From: Anaerolineae bacterium
GTDB taxonomy: Bacteria; Chloroflexota; Anaerolineae; Aggregatilineales; Phototrophicaceae
Assembly: GCA_022825675.1 (NCBI GenBank)
Contig: JAJDWK010000072.1
Location: 1 to 64,000, forward strand
Reading direction: 5' to 3'
DNA length: 64,000 nucleotides
A program made the position numbers and the translations under genes. Positions 9,942 through 18,736 of the stretch are shown here, piece after piece; the stretch's first letter is position 1, and the number at the start of each line of letters is the position of its first letter. The notes beneath the pieces were generated by a model. The model did no database searches. It had not been told where the DNA came from and was given only the letters and a program-made list of their open reading frames with translations.

Positions 9942-10951
9942 CCGCGCCAATCATCGAGCTGAAGAATGTCTATCGCCAATTCAAGAAGGGGCGCGAGCCC
10001 GTGCCCGTCTTGCAAGACATCAATTTCAGCGTCAACAAGCTGGAGTTCCTCTGCCTGGTTGGGGAGAGCGGCTGCGGCAAGACGACAACCGGCAAAATCA
10101 TCTGCGGTTTGCTGCCGCCCAGCAGCGGCGCGGTTGAGTTTGAAGGCAGGGACATCGCCCAGTTAAAAGGCGCTGACTACCGGCGCTTCCGCCGCGCCGT
10201 GCAAATTATTCATCAAGATCCTTATGCCTCGCTCAACCCGACGCAGACTGTCTTTGATATGTTGAGTTACCCGCTAAGCGCGCATAAACTGGCGCGGGGG
10301 CGGCGCGGCATCGCCCAGCGCGTGCGCGACCTGCTCGACCTTGTCGATTTGACGCCGGTCGAAGATTTCATCGACAAATACCCGCACCAACTCAGCGGCG
10401 GACAGCGGCAGCGCGTGAGCATCGCCCGCGCCCTCACCACAGAGCCGGCGGTCATCATCGCGGATGAAGCCGTCAGCATGGTGGATGTTTCCATCCGCAT
10501 TGGGCTGCTGCAGATGATGATGGACCTGCGCGACCGCCTGGATGTAACTATCGTCTTCATCACGCATGATTTGGCGCTCGCCAAATACTTCGCCTGGGAA
10601 GGGCGCATCGGCGTGATGTACCTGGGGCGGCTGGTGGAGCTGGGACCAACGCAGCGCCTCATCGGGTCGCCGCAGCACCCCTACACCCGCGTTTTGCTGT
10701 CGGCAATTCCCGAGCCCGACCCGGAAAAAACGCGCAACAAAGAGCACATCAAACTGCGCAGCGAAGACATCCCGCGTTTGACCGATTTACCCGCGGGCTG
10801 TACCTTTCACCCCCGCTGCCCCTGGTACGAAGAAGGCTTGTGCGACAGCGCCGTGCCCGAATTGCTGATCCCGCGGGGGCTGGATGGCGGCGTAAAAGTC
10901 GCCTGCCTGCCGCTGGAACACGGGAAGGAATTAAAGCTGCATGAGTCCTGA
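9938..10951 (+). CDS. ABC importer ATPase, DppF/OppF type
   Basis: A 337-aa second ATPase, with a GTG start in the GTGA overlap with the preceding gene. Motifs: Walker A GESGCGKTTTGK, Q-loop IHQDPYASLNP, signature [15 protein letters not shown], Walker B VIIADEAVSMVD and H-loop FITHDLALA. DEAVSMVD replaces the more usual DEPVSALD but keeps the catalytic Glu. The C-terminal extension has GCTFHPRCPWYEEGLC. It should form the heterodimeric motor with the upstream ATPase. It may also serve the second permease pair at 15463-17463, which has no ATPase of its own. Confidence 0.93.
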   Translation: MTAPIIELKNVYRQFKKGREPVPVLQDINFSVNKLEFLCLVGESGCGKTTTGKIICGLLPPSSGAVEFEGRDIAQLKGADYRRFRRAVQIIHQDPYASLNPTQTVFDMLSYPLSAHKLARGRRGIAQRVRDLLDLVDLTPVEDFIDKYPHQLSGGQRQRVSIARALTTEPAVIIADEAVSMVDVSIRIGLLQMMMDLRDRLDVTIVFITHDLALAKYFAWEGRIGVMYLGRLVELGPTQRLIGSPQHPYTRVLLSAIPEPDPEKTRNKEHIKLRSEDIPRLTDLPAGCTFHPRCPWYEEGLCDSAVPELLIPRGLDGGVKVACLPLEHGKELKLHES

Positions 10952-11123
10952 ACTACTGAAGATATTTTATCGGGTAGCGGTCTTCCTCGTCGTGGTTTCC
11001 CTCGGGCTGCTGTTTATTGTGCCGGCGGACAGCGCCGAATATGTTGTAACTTGGATGTCGCTTTTTGTTGGCGCGCTGCTGCTCGTGCTGGTGCTATTTG
11101 TCAACTGGTTCAGCAACCGCTGA
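10941..11123 (+). CDS. Small two-helix membrane protein
   Basis: A 60-aa product with two hydrophobic stretches, IFYRVAVFLVVVSLGLLFIV and YVVTWMSLFVGALLLVLVLFV, joined by a short PADSAEY turn and ending WFSNR. The ATG lies 11 bases inside the end of the upstream ATPase gene, so it is probably co-translated. I recognise no family. Its place in a transporter operon suggests an accessory membrane subunit, but the function is unknown. Confidence 0.6.
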   Translation: MSPELLKIFYRVAVFLVVVSLGLLFIVPADSAEYVVTWMSLFVGALLLVLVLFVNWFSNR

Positions 11124-11151
11124 TGCCAGCGCCGCGCGCCGAGAAGCTGCT

Positions 11152-12108
11152 ATGGCGGAAGACCTAAGCATCGGGCTGGATATCGGCGGCACCAAGATGG
11201 CATTTGTGCTCGCCGACCGTGGCGGGAATGTGCATGCCGCCCGCACGCTGCCGACCAACAGCCACCAAGGCATCGACGATACTCTGGCGCGCATCACGCG
11301 GGAAGTCAATCTTTTCATCGAAGCGCATCGCGGCATCCGCGGGCTGGGAATCGGCTTGCCGGGTCCGGTAGATGCCGCGCGCGGCATCGCCTTAAAAGCG
11401 GCGAACCTGGGCTGGGAACATGTCGCCATCCGTGATGCGCTATGCTGGCGGCTGGCGAAACCGCTGCCCATTTATGTTGAAAATGATGTTTCTGTTGGCG
11501 CTATCGGCGAGCAGCTCTTTGGCAGCGCCCAGGGCTTAGGCAATTATGTGTATCTGGCAATCGGCACCGGCTTGGGCGGCGCGGTGATGCTGAATAATCA
11601 GCTTTTGCGCGGCGCTACCCATGCGGAGATGGAAATTGGGCATATTTCGCTGGACCCGGTTGCGGGGCGTCCCTGCGCCTGTGGCGGGCGCGGCTGCCTC
11701 GAAATGTCGATATCGGGCAAGGGCTTGCTGGCTAGCGCGCGTGAATTCCGGGCAGAATATCCCGAGAGCAGGCTGCATGCCGCGCCCATCACAACCCGCG
11801 CGGTACTCCGCCAGGCGGAAGCGGGCGACCCGCTGGCGCTTCACGCATTGGACGAAGCGGCGGCTGCCCTCGGCATCGCCTGCGCCTGGTGCGCCAACCT
11901 CTTTAATCCAGAACTCATCCTGTTGGGCGGCGGCTTGGCGCATGCCTGTTATCATTTGATAGAAAGCAAGGCGCGGCGCGTGATGGCTGCCCACAGCCTG
12001 AAAATGAACTTCGATGCCGCCCGGCTCGCGCTCGCCCAGTTGAAGGACGCGGCGCTGGGCGCGGCGGCTCTGGTCTGGTATCAGCAAAACACGGAGGCAA
12101 GCCTATGA
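11152..12108 (+). CDS. ROK-family sugar kinase or regulator-like protein
   Basis: A 318-aa protein started at ATG 11152 (MAEDLSIGLDIGGTK); the longer track ORF overlaps the small membrane protein in another frame. It has the N-terminal phosphate loop DIGGTKMAFVLADRGG, LGIGLPGPVD, the ExGH region EIGHISLD and the zinc motif CACGGRGCLE of ROK proteins. There is no N-terminal helix-turn-helix, which favours a sugar kinase (glucose, N-acetylglucosamine or N-acetylmannosamine type) over a repressor. It lies within the importer operon and overlaps the next gene by ATGA, so it probably acts on an imported sugar-containing compound. Confidence 0.85.
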   Translation: MAEDLSIGLDIGGTKMAFVLADRGGNVHAARTLPTNSHQGIDDTLARITREVNLFIEAHRGIRGLGIGLPGPVDAARGIALKAANLGWEHVAIRDALCWRLAKPLPIYVENDVSVGAIGEQLFGSAQGLGNYVYLAIGTGLGGAVMLNNQLLRGATHAEMEIGHISLDPVAGRPCACGGRGCLEMSISGKGLLASAREFRAEYPESRLHAAPITTRAVLRQAEAGDPLALHALDEAAAALGIACAWCANLFNPELILLGGGLAHACYHLIESKARRVMAAHSLKMNFDAARLALAQLKDAALGAAALVWYQQNTEASL

Positions 12109-13526
12109 GAATCGCCATCGCCGGCATCGCGACCGAAAGCTGCACCTTTTCCCCGCTGCCAACACGCCTTGCCGACTTCCGCCTGATGCGCCCGGGCGCG
12201 CCCGAATTCGCGGCGCTCTATCCTTTCCTGGCAGACTACCCCGATGTCGAATTCCTCGGCACTTTGACGGCAAAAGCGATGCCCGGCGGACCGGTAGAAG
12301 CTGCCGCTTACAGCGCCATCAAGGACGAGATCCTTGAGAAAATCGCCGCTCTGCTGCCCTTAAACGGCATCTACCTCGATATGCACGGCGCGATGCATGT
12401 CCTTGGCATGCAGGACGCCGAGGGAGATTTCTACGCGGCGCTGCGCGCTTTGGTCGGCGCGGATTGCCTGCTTGCCGCCAGTTACGATTTGCACGGCAAT
12501 GTCTCCGAGCGCATCATGGCGCATTTGAATATCATCACTGGCTATCGCACCGCGCCCCACATCGATTATTTGCAGACTCGCGCCCGCGCGGTCGCCCTTT
12601 TGACGCGCTGCCTGCGGGACAATATCCGCCCGCGTAAAGCCTTCGTCAAAATCCCGCTGGGGCTGCCGGGCGAAAAAACCAGCACTGAATGGGAGCCCGG
12701 GAAGTCCATCTACGCGGCGATCCCGGCAGAAATAGACGGCAAGCGCGTCCTGGATGCCACCCTGCAAGTCGGCTATGTCTGGGCGGATGAACCGCGCATG
12801 ACCGCCTGCGCCATCGCCCTGGGGCAGGATGAAGCGGCGATTGCGGCGGCGGCGGCGCGGCTCGCGCAAGGCTTTTGGCAGCGCCGCGCTGATTTCCGCT
12901 TCGGCGTCGAGGCGCTTTCTGTTGATGATTGCATCAATCGCGCGCTGGCGGCGGAAGCGCAGCCCGTGCTCATCAGCGATTCTGGCGATAATCCCACCGC
13001 TGGCGGCGTCGGCGACATCAGCTATTTTCTGGAGCGCGCCCTCGCTTTGAACCCGCCCAATCTGCTCTACGCCAGCATTGCCGATGCCGCCGCCGTGAAA
13101 ATATGCCAGGCGGCTGGCAGCGGTACCGAAGTCAGCCTGGAGCTGGGCGGCAAGCTGGATACGGCAAATGGGTGCGCCCTGCCCGTGCGCGGCATCGTCG
13201 AAACCCTCAAAGCTGACGAAATGAATCCACAGGCGGTGCTGAAGATTGGCGGCATCCGCGTGATACTCACGGCGAAGCGCACTGCCTTCCATCGCCGGCA
13301 GCAATTCCTTGAGCTAAATCTGCTGCCGGAAGCCCAGCGGATTATCGCCGTCAAAATTGGCTATTTGGTGCCGGAGCTCAAAGCGATGGCAAAAGAGGCA
13401 TACCTGGCGCTGTCCCCGGGCGCTGTCAATCAGGATATTACTGCCCTGCCCTTTCATCAGATTCAGCGCCCCTGCTATCCCTTTGACGCGGCGATGGAAT
13501 GGTCGCCGACTGTGCAAATGTATTGA
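12105..13526 (+). CDS. M81 family metallopeptidase (MlrC-like)
   Basis: A 473-aa protein matching the MlrC (microcystin degradation) family in length and motifs. An N-terminal IAIAGIATESCTFSP is followed by the metal-site stretch DMHGAMHV, then SYDLHGNVSERI and TAPHIDYLQTRARA, and a C-terminal domain with LISDSGDNPTAGGVGD. Family members are zinc enzymes that cleave linear peptides or act on amide compounds. It overlaps the ROK gene by four bases at the end of the importer operon, so it may process an imported peptide. The real substrate is unknown. Confidence 0.88.
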   Translation: MRIAIAGIATESCTFSPLPTRLADFRLMRPGAPEFAALYPFLADYPDVEFLGTLTAKAMPGGPVEAAAYSAIKDEILEKIAALLPLNGIYLDMHGAMHVLGMQDAEGDFYAALRALVGADCLLAASYDLHGNVSERIMAHLNIITGYRTAPHIDYLQTRARAVALLTRCLRDNIRPRKAFVKIPLGLPGEKTSTEWEPGKSIYAAIPAEIDGKRVLDATLQVGYVWADEPRMTACAIALGQDEAAIAAAAARLAQGFWQRRADFRFGVEALSVDDCINRALAAEAQPVLISDSGDNPTAGGVGDISYFLERALALNPPNLLYASIADAAAVKICQAAGSGTEVSLELGGKLDTANGCALPVRGIVETLKADEMNPQAVLKIGGIRVILTAKRTAFHRRQQFLELNLLPEAQRIIAVKIGYLVPELKAMAKEAYLALSPGAVNQDITALPFHQIQRPCYPFDAAMEWSPTVQMY

Positions 13527-13582
13527 TGCCAGAGGCTGACTATCAAATGGTAATTCATATATGGCGCAATTGCCGCAAGAGT

Positions 13583-13591
13583 TGGTATACT
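13583..13591 (+). promoter_or_regulatory. Possible extended -10 promoter for the second transporter cassette
   Basis: TGGTATACT at 13583-13591 is an extended -10 (TGnTATACT) about 58 nt before the ATG at 13650. No good -35 lies 17 nt upstream. The 123-bp spacer 13527-13649 holds nothing else that I can identify. Confidence 0.35.
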
Positions 13592-13649
13592 CACAGCGCT
13601 TGATTGTTCGCATCAAAATCATTTCCGTTCACAGATTCAGGAGCATGCC

Positions 13650-15377
13650 ATGAAGAAGTTAGTCAGAGTCCTTTTTGTCCTGGTGCTGCTTTCGCTTGCG
13701 GTCCTCACTGGCGCGCAAGACGGGGGCATTCTCATCGGGACGAATTTTGGTGGCGACCCCACCAATATGAACCCGCTCATCTCCAACAACACCGTTGAGC
13801 TCGGCTTAAACGAGTTCCTCTTCCCCAGCCTGTATAATATCGACCCGGAAACCCGCGCCCCGATGAAGGCCGGGCGCAACGACCAGGACAATGGCCTCGC
13901 CCTGGACTGGACGATATCCGATGATGGCTTGGTCTACACCTTTACCCTGCGCGATGACATCACCTGGAACGATGGCGTGCCGGTAACCGCGCACGATTAT
14001 CAATTCACCTTTGACGCCCTCGCCAGTGGCGAGACCTCCTCGCCGCGCACCGATGTGCTGCAAAGCGTCGAGAGCGTGGAAGCCGTCGATGACACCACCA
14101 TCGTCGTCACCTTGAAGCTCGCCTCCTGCCGTGTCATCGAAGAGCTTGATGACTTCGGCATCTTGCCCAAGCACATCATCGAGCCGATGGTCGCCGATGG
14201 CTATGCCGCGATTGACGAATTGGAATACAACAAGAACCCCAGCGTTACCGCTGGCGTCTTCAACTTTGGCGCGCTGGTGCCAGACCAGCAGACCAGCCTC
14301 GTGCGCAACGACAACCACTGGATGCCGGTGTCTCCCGAAGGCTACATCATCCGCAATGTGCCCGACCAAATTGTGGGCATCGAGCAGTTCCTGGCGGGCG
14401 AAGCCAACTCGGTGGGCACGGCTGGCTCGGCTTCGGTGCCGCAGCCGCGCATGCAGGAATTCCGCGACCGCGCCGAAGCGGGAGAATTCCAGATTTATGA
14501 ATATGTCGATGACGGCTTGACCTTTGTCGGCTTCAACCTCGCCGACCGCAGCAATCCCGTCAACGGTTTGGATGATGACGGCAACATTGTCGACCAAGGC
14601 AAGCACCCGCTCTTCGGCGATGCGCGCGTGCGTCAAGCGCTCGCCCAAGCGGTGAACTATACCGATATCATCGAAGGCGCGGCGGAAGGCGAAGCGGTGC
14701 AAGTCAACAGCTTCGGCACGCCGGCGCTCTGGGGCTATGATGCCAGCATCGAGCCTTGGCAATACAACCCCGATGCCGCGCTGGCGCTGCTGGCGGAAGC
14801 CGGCTTTGTCGATCACGATGATGACGCCTCAACGCCGCTGGTCGCTACCGAAGACGCGCTCTATGCCGAGGCAGGCATGGAATTCAGCTTTGAATTGCTG
14901 ACCAATTCCGGCAATGTTGTGCGCGAAGCCGCTGGCACCATCATCCAGGATCAGCTGGGGCAAATCGGCATTGATGTCGATTTCCAAACGCAGGAATTTG
15001 GCGCTTTGGTGCAATTTCTGCTCGGGCAAGATTTTGACGCCATCATGATAGGCTTCACCAACCTCGACCAGGATACGGACGCGCGCAATGTCTTCACCCC
15101 GGTTGGCGACTTGGTCGGCGGCGGCTTCAACTTCGTCTCCTACAGCAATGACCGCGTAACCGAGCTTTATGATGAAGCGCTCGCCCTGCCAGGCTGCGAG
15201 CTGACAGAGCGGCAAGCGCTGTATCACGAAATCAGCCGCATCCTGCACGAAGACCTGCCTTGGTGGTGGCTCTTCGCTCCCTTCTCCATGTATGCGGAAG
15301 CCAACTCGGTGCAGAATTGGATGCCCTACGCCGAAACCCGCTACGCCAACATGGCTGATATCGCCATCAGCCCCTAA
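13650..15377 (+). CDS. ABC importer solute-binding protein, family 5 (second cassette)
   Basis: A 575-aa exported binding protein with signal VRVLFVLVLLSLAVLTGAQ. SBP_bac_5 landmarks are MNPLISNNTVE, TWNDGVPVTAHD, DARVRQALAQAVNY, FNFVSYSNDRVTELYDEAL and a C-terminal LPWWWLFAPFSMYAEA. CAGGAG precedes the ATG. It differs clearly from the binding protein at 4725, so it is not a recent duplicate. It should feed the permeases at 15463 and 16555. The substrate is unknown. Confidence 0.9.
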   Translation: MKKLVRVLFVLVLLSLAVLTGAQDGGILIGTNFGGDPTNMNPLISNNTVELGLNEFLFPSLYNIDPETRAPMKAGRNDQDNGLALDWTISDDGLVYTFTLRDDITWNDGVPVTAHDYQFTFDALASGETSSPRTDVLQSVESVEAVDDTTIVVTLKLASCRVIEELDDFGILPKHIIEPMVADGYAAIDELEYNKNPSVTAGVFNFGALVPDQQTSLVRNDNHWMPVSPEGYIIRNVPDQIVGIEQFLAGEANSVGTAGSASVPQPRMQEFRDRAEAGEFQIYEYVDDGLTFVGFNLADRSNPVNGLDDDGNIVDQGKHPLFGDARVRQALAQAVNYTDIIEGAAEGEAVQVNSFGTPALWGYDASIEPWQYNPDAALALLAEAGFVDHDDDASTPLVATEDALYAEAGMEFSFELLTNSGNVVREAAGTIIQDQLGQIGIDVDFQTQEFGALVQFLLGQDFDAIMIGFTNLDQDTDARNVFTPVGDLVGGGFNFVSYSNDRVTELYDEALALPGCELTERQALYHEISRILHEDLPWWWLFAPFSMYAEANSVQNWMPYAETRYANMADIAISP

Positions 15378-15394
15378 CATGTAATCAGTTTTGT

Positions 15395-15427
15395 AAGGGC
15401 GCGCCGGCCTAATGCTGGCGCGCCCTT
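15395..15427 (+). terminator. Strong hairpin after the second binding-protein gene
   Basis: AAGGGCGCGCC (15395-15405) and GGCGCGCCCTT (15417-15427) pair perfectly. The stem extends inward by a few pairs including one G-U and closes on a loop of about five bases. Only TTT follows. It sits 18 nt after the binding-protein stop and 36 nt before the permease ATG, so it is probably a partial terminator or RNA-stabilising element. Confidence 0.65.
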
Positions 15428-15462
15428 TGCCAATCCCGCGCCACGGAGCCGCCGGAATTCTC

Positions 15463-16545
15463 ATGATAAAATACATTATTCGCCGCCTTGTGCAGTCCAT
15501 CCCGACATTTTTTGGCATTACTGTCTTGTCTTATCTGCTGCTGTGGCTGGCACCGGGCAGCGTCATCGAGCGCCTGTATTTCGCCCCCAATATCAAGGCG
15601 GAGACGCGGGCGCAGCTCGCCGCCCAGCTGGGCATTGACGACCCTTTCCATATTCAATATCTGCGCTGGCTTCTCGGTGATGATTGGCTGCGCTGGGATG
15701 CCGATGGCGATGGCATCGCCGACAGCGCCTTCACCCCGCTTGCCCAGTTGGACGAAGATGGCGATGGCATCCCCGAAGCACCGGGCGATAATTACGGCAT
15801 ATTACGCGGCGACTTCGGGGTTTCTTTTGTCAAGAAGCAAGCGGTAATGGATGTCTTGCTGGCGAATCTGCCCGCCACGCTTGAGTTGGGCATCGCCGCG
15901 ATTTTGACAGCAATTGCGATTGGCATCCCTGTCGGCGTACTTTCCGCCGTGACCCGCGGGCGCTTCTTTGACAATGCCTCCCGCGTGATGGCGGTCATCT
16001 TTGATGCCGTTCCTAATTTTTGGCTGGGCTATATCCTGCTGTTTATTTTTGCCGTTGAATTACGATGGGTGCCGGTTGGCGGGCGCTGTGTGCCCAATCT
16101 TTATGGGCTCTGCCCGTCCCTCTTCGAGCGCTTGATTTATCTGCTCTTGCCCACGATTGTATTCGCCGCCGGTTTTATCGCGCTGTTTTCGCGTTATGTG
16201 CGCACTTCGACGCTTGAAGTGCTCAATCAAGATTACATCCGCACCGCCCGCGCCAAAGGGCTGGCGCCGCAGGTGGTGAACTTCCGCCATGCCATGCGCA
16301 ACGCCATGATTCCAGTCGCCACTTTGCTGGGTCCCATCATCACCAATGTCTGGGCAGGCGCGATTGTCATCGAGACCGTCTTCGCTTGGCCCGGCGTGGG
16401 GCGCATCGCCTTCAACTCGGCGATTCAGCAGGATTACCCGGTTGTGATGGGCATTGTTATCTTCGCCTCGCTGGGCACTATCCTGGGCTTCCTGCTCTCG
16501 GATGTGCTTTATGTGCTCATCGACCCGCGCATCCGCATCTATTAG
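15463..16545 (+). CDS. ABC importer permease, DppB type, with DxDGDG loops
   Basis: Started at ATG 15463 (MIKYIIRRLVQSIPTFFGIT), giving 360 aa. The N-terminal helix ends LLLWLAPGSV. The core of about five helices carries TARAKGLAPQVVNFRHAMRNAMIPV (coupling loop) and ends DPRIRIY. The external loop after the first helix has an unusual insert at about residues 79-110: DADGDGIAD, then DEDGDGIPE, resembling calcium-binding dockerin or thrombospondin-3 loops. The usual GDFGVSF motif follows at about 116. It pairs with the next permease, 9 nt downstream. Confidence 0.9.
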   Translation: MIKYIIRRLVQSIPTFFGITVLSYLLLWLAPGSVIERLYFAPNIKAETRAQLAAQLGIDDPFHIQYLRWLLGDDWLRWDADGDGIADSAFTPLAQLDEDGDGIPEAPGDNYGILRGDFGVSFVKKQAVMDVLLANLPATLELGIAAILTAIAIGIPVGVLSAVTRGRFFDNASRVMAVIFDAVPNFWLGYILLFIFAVELRWVPVGGRCVPNLYGLCPSLFERLIYLLLPTIVFAAGFIALFSRYVRTSTLEVLNQDYIRTARAKGLAPQVVNFRHAMRNAMIPVATLLGPIITNVWAGAIVIETVFAWPGVGRIAFNSAIQQDYPVVMGIVIFASLGTILGFLLSDVLYVLIDPRIRIY

Positions 16546-16554
16546 GAGCCGCTG

Positions 16555-17463
16555 ATGCAGGCTGACGATAGAAAGCTGAAACTCGACGCGGAAGCCATAT
16601 TAAGCAGCCGCTCGCTGACAGATTTGGCGTTGGCGCGGCTCTGGCGTGACCGGCTGTCGATGATAGCGATTGGCATATTGTTTGTATTAACAGCCGCTTC
16701 CATCGCCGCCCCGCTGATTACTGGCTGGCTCAATGTCGACCCCAACACCACTGACGCCTCGGCATCCAAATATCTGCCGCTGTTTAGCGAGGGACATCCG
16801 CTGGGCACGGACAATCTGGGGCGTGACCATCTGGCGCGGCTGCTCTACGCGGGGCAGGTTTCCTTGTTCATCGGCTTCATGTCGGCATTTCTGGCGCTGG
16901 TGATTGGCGTAACCCTCGGCATCCTCACTGGCTATTACGGCGGCATCATCGACGACCTCGTCAACTGGATTATCACCACGCTCAATTCCATTCCCGTGCT
17001 CGTCCTGCTCATCGTGATTTCCGCCGTCTTCAAGCCGACAGCGGAAGCGTTGATACTCATCATCGTGCTCATCACCTGGACGCCAACCACACGGCTGGTG
17101 CGCGGCGACACCCTGTCCATCCGCTCCCGCGAGTACATCGTCAGCGCCCATGCCATCGGCGCTTCCGACTTCCGCGTGATGCAGGTGCACATCCTGCCCA
17201 ATGTCTTCTCGCTGATGGTGGTCACGCTGGCGCGCAACATCGGCATCGTCATGCTTATCGAGGCGGCGCTAAGCTTCCTCGGGCTTGGCGTGCAGCCGCC
17301 CACCGCCACCTGGGGCAATATGCTCAGCAAGTCAGGACAATTCATCACCAAAGCGCCGCATCTGATGATACTCCCCGGCTTGCTGATAACGATTGTTGTG
17401 CTCTGCCTTTATATCATCGGCGATGGATTGCGCGATGCCTTCGACCCGACCACCACCGTCTGA
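16555..17463 (+). CDS. ABC importer permease, DppC type
   Basis: A 302-aa permease of normal length for DppC. The first helix (MIAIGILFVLTAASIAAPLI) is followed by HPLGTDNLGRDHLARLLYAG and the BPD_transp_1 core with SAHAIGASDFRVMQVHILPN as the ATPase contact. It ends GLRDAFDP. Unlike the DppC at 7663 it has no binding-protein-like insert. No ATPase gene follows; the next gene, galM, is convergent after 7 nt. The pair may borrow the ATPases at 8922-10951 or others elsewhere. Confidence 0.92.
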   Translation: MQADDRKLKLDAEAILSSRSLTDLALARLWRDRLSMIAIGILFVLTAASIAAPLITGWLNVDPNTTDASASKYLPLFSEGHPLGTDNLGRDHLARLLYAGQVSLFIGFMSAFLALVIGVTLGILTGYYGGIIDDLVNWIITTLNSIPVLVLLIVISAVFKPTAEALILIIVLITWTPTTRLVRGDTLSIRSREYIVSAHAIGASDFRVMQVHILPNVFSLMVVTLARNIGIVMLIEAALSFLGLGVQPPTATWGNMLSKSGQFITKAPHLMILPGLLITIVVLCLYIIGDGLRDAFDPTTTV

Positions 17464-17470
17464 AGCCGCG

Positions 17471-18529
17471 TCAGTCCGTCAAAAACTTGTAGACCGTTGT
17501 TGATCTGAACTGCTGGTTTTGCCGCAGCATTGTTGAAGGGAATTGCGGCTGATTCGGGGAATCGGGGAAGTGCTGCGTCTCCAGCGCCAAGCCATCGCTC
17601 TGCCGATAGAGGCGGCCGCTCGCCCCAACCAGCGTTGTATCCAGCACATTGCCCGCATAGAATTGCAGCCCGGGCTCAGTCGTGAACACTTCCATAATCC
17701 GTCCCACCCGCGGCTCATAGACGCGCGCGGCAAATGCCAGCGCGTCTTCCGCCAAGCCAGCGCGATTCAATACAAAATTGTGGTCATAGCCTTTCGCCTG
17801 CAAGATTTGGCTATGGTTAGAGCGGCTGCCCGCTCCCAGCGCTTTCGGCTTGCGGAAGTCGAAGGGCGTGCCGGCAACTGCCGCCAGCTCGCCAGTAGGA
17901 ATCTGCCCGGCGTCTGTGGGCGTGTAGCGGTCGGCATTTATCGTGACTATATGGTCATAAATCGCGCCTTCACCCTCGCCCAGCAGGTTGAAATAGCTGT
18001 GATTCGTCAAGTTGAGCACCGTCGGCGCGTCCGCTTCCGCCGAGTACTCGATGCGTAATGCGTTCTCTTCGCTGAGATGGTAGCGCACCGTCACCTCAAG
18101 CGCGCCGGGGTAGCCTTCTTCGCCGTCCGCGCTGTGATAGCGCAGTTCAAGCGTATCAGCGCGCAAGGCACGGGCGCGCCAGACGCGCTTGTCAAAACCA
18201 CGAATGCCGCCGTGCAGGGCATTGCCGCCATCGTTGGTGGCGAGCTGATAGTCGACGCCATCAAGCGAGAATTTGCCGCCGGCGATGCGGTTGGCATAGC
18301 GCCCGGTTATCGCGCCGAAATAGGGATGCCCCGCTTCATACTTCGCCAGACTATCAAAACCCAGCGCCACATTCGCCAGCCGCCCGTGACGATCGGGCAC
18401 CGAAATCGAAGTGAGTATCCCGCCGAAGGTAATCGCCTTGACTTGTATGCCGCTGGAATTGCGGAGCGTATATTCTTCAACCGCTTCGCCAGCGGCGGTT
18501 CTGCCGTATTCGCGCATTGTATTGTCCAT
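17471..18529 (-). CDS. galM: Aldose 1-epimerase (galactose mutarotase)
   Basis: A 352-aa protein interconverting alpha and beta anomers of hexoses in the cytoplasm. It has GRYANRIAGGKFSLDG and NDGGNALHGG early (active-site Asn/His region), LTNHSYFNLLGEG in the middle (second His) and TTEPGLQFYAGN (catalytic Glu). The ATG at 18529 was preferred; the track start at 18550 is a TTG seven codons earlier, and neither has a clear ribosome site. The gene stands alone, convergent with the second importer and divergent from the aldo/keto reductase. The 207-bp spacer 18530-18736 shows no clear promoter. Confidence 0.92.
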   Translation of the reverse strand: MDNTMREYGRTAAGEAVEEYTLRNSSGIQVKAITFGGILTSISVPDRHGRLANVALGFDSLAKYEAGHPYFGAITGRYANRIAGGKFSLDGVDYQLATNDGGNALHGGIRGFDKRVWRARALRADTLELRYHSADGEEGYPGALEVTVRYHLSEENALRIEYSAEADAPTVLNLTNHSYFNLLGEGEGAIYDHIVTINADRYTPTDAGQIPTGELAAVAGTPFDFRKPKALGAGSRSNHSQILQAKGYDHNFVLNRAGLAEDALAFAARVYEPRVGRIMEVFTTEPGLQFYAGNVLDTTLVGASGRLYRQSDGLALETQHFPDSPNQPQFPSTMLRQNQQFRSTTVYKFLTD

Positions 18530-18736
18530 TCGATACCGATGTTTACCCAAAGATAATAACGCAGTTTCAAGCCAAGCATTTGCGGGTTTGGGGATTATCG
18601 TGGGAAAATCTCGGTGCCTCGGTGGCAGATTTTAGGCGACCAACCGGGTCTCCCCTACGGCTTGGCATGTTGTGAGGGTATGATACAAAGGGAAAGCTAC
18701 AATGGACGGCAGATGCCAAAGGACTGGGAGGCACTC

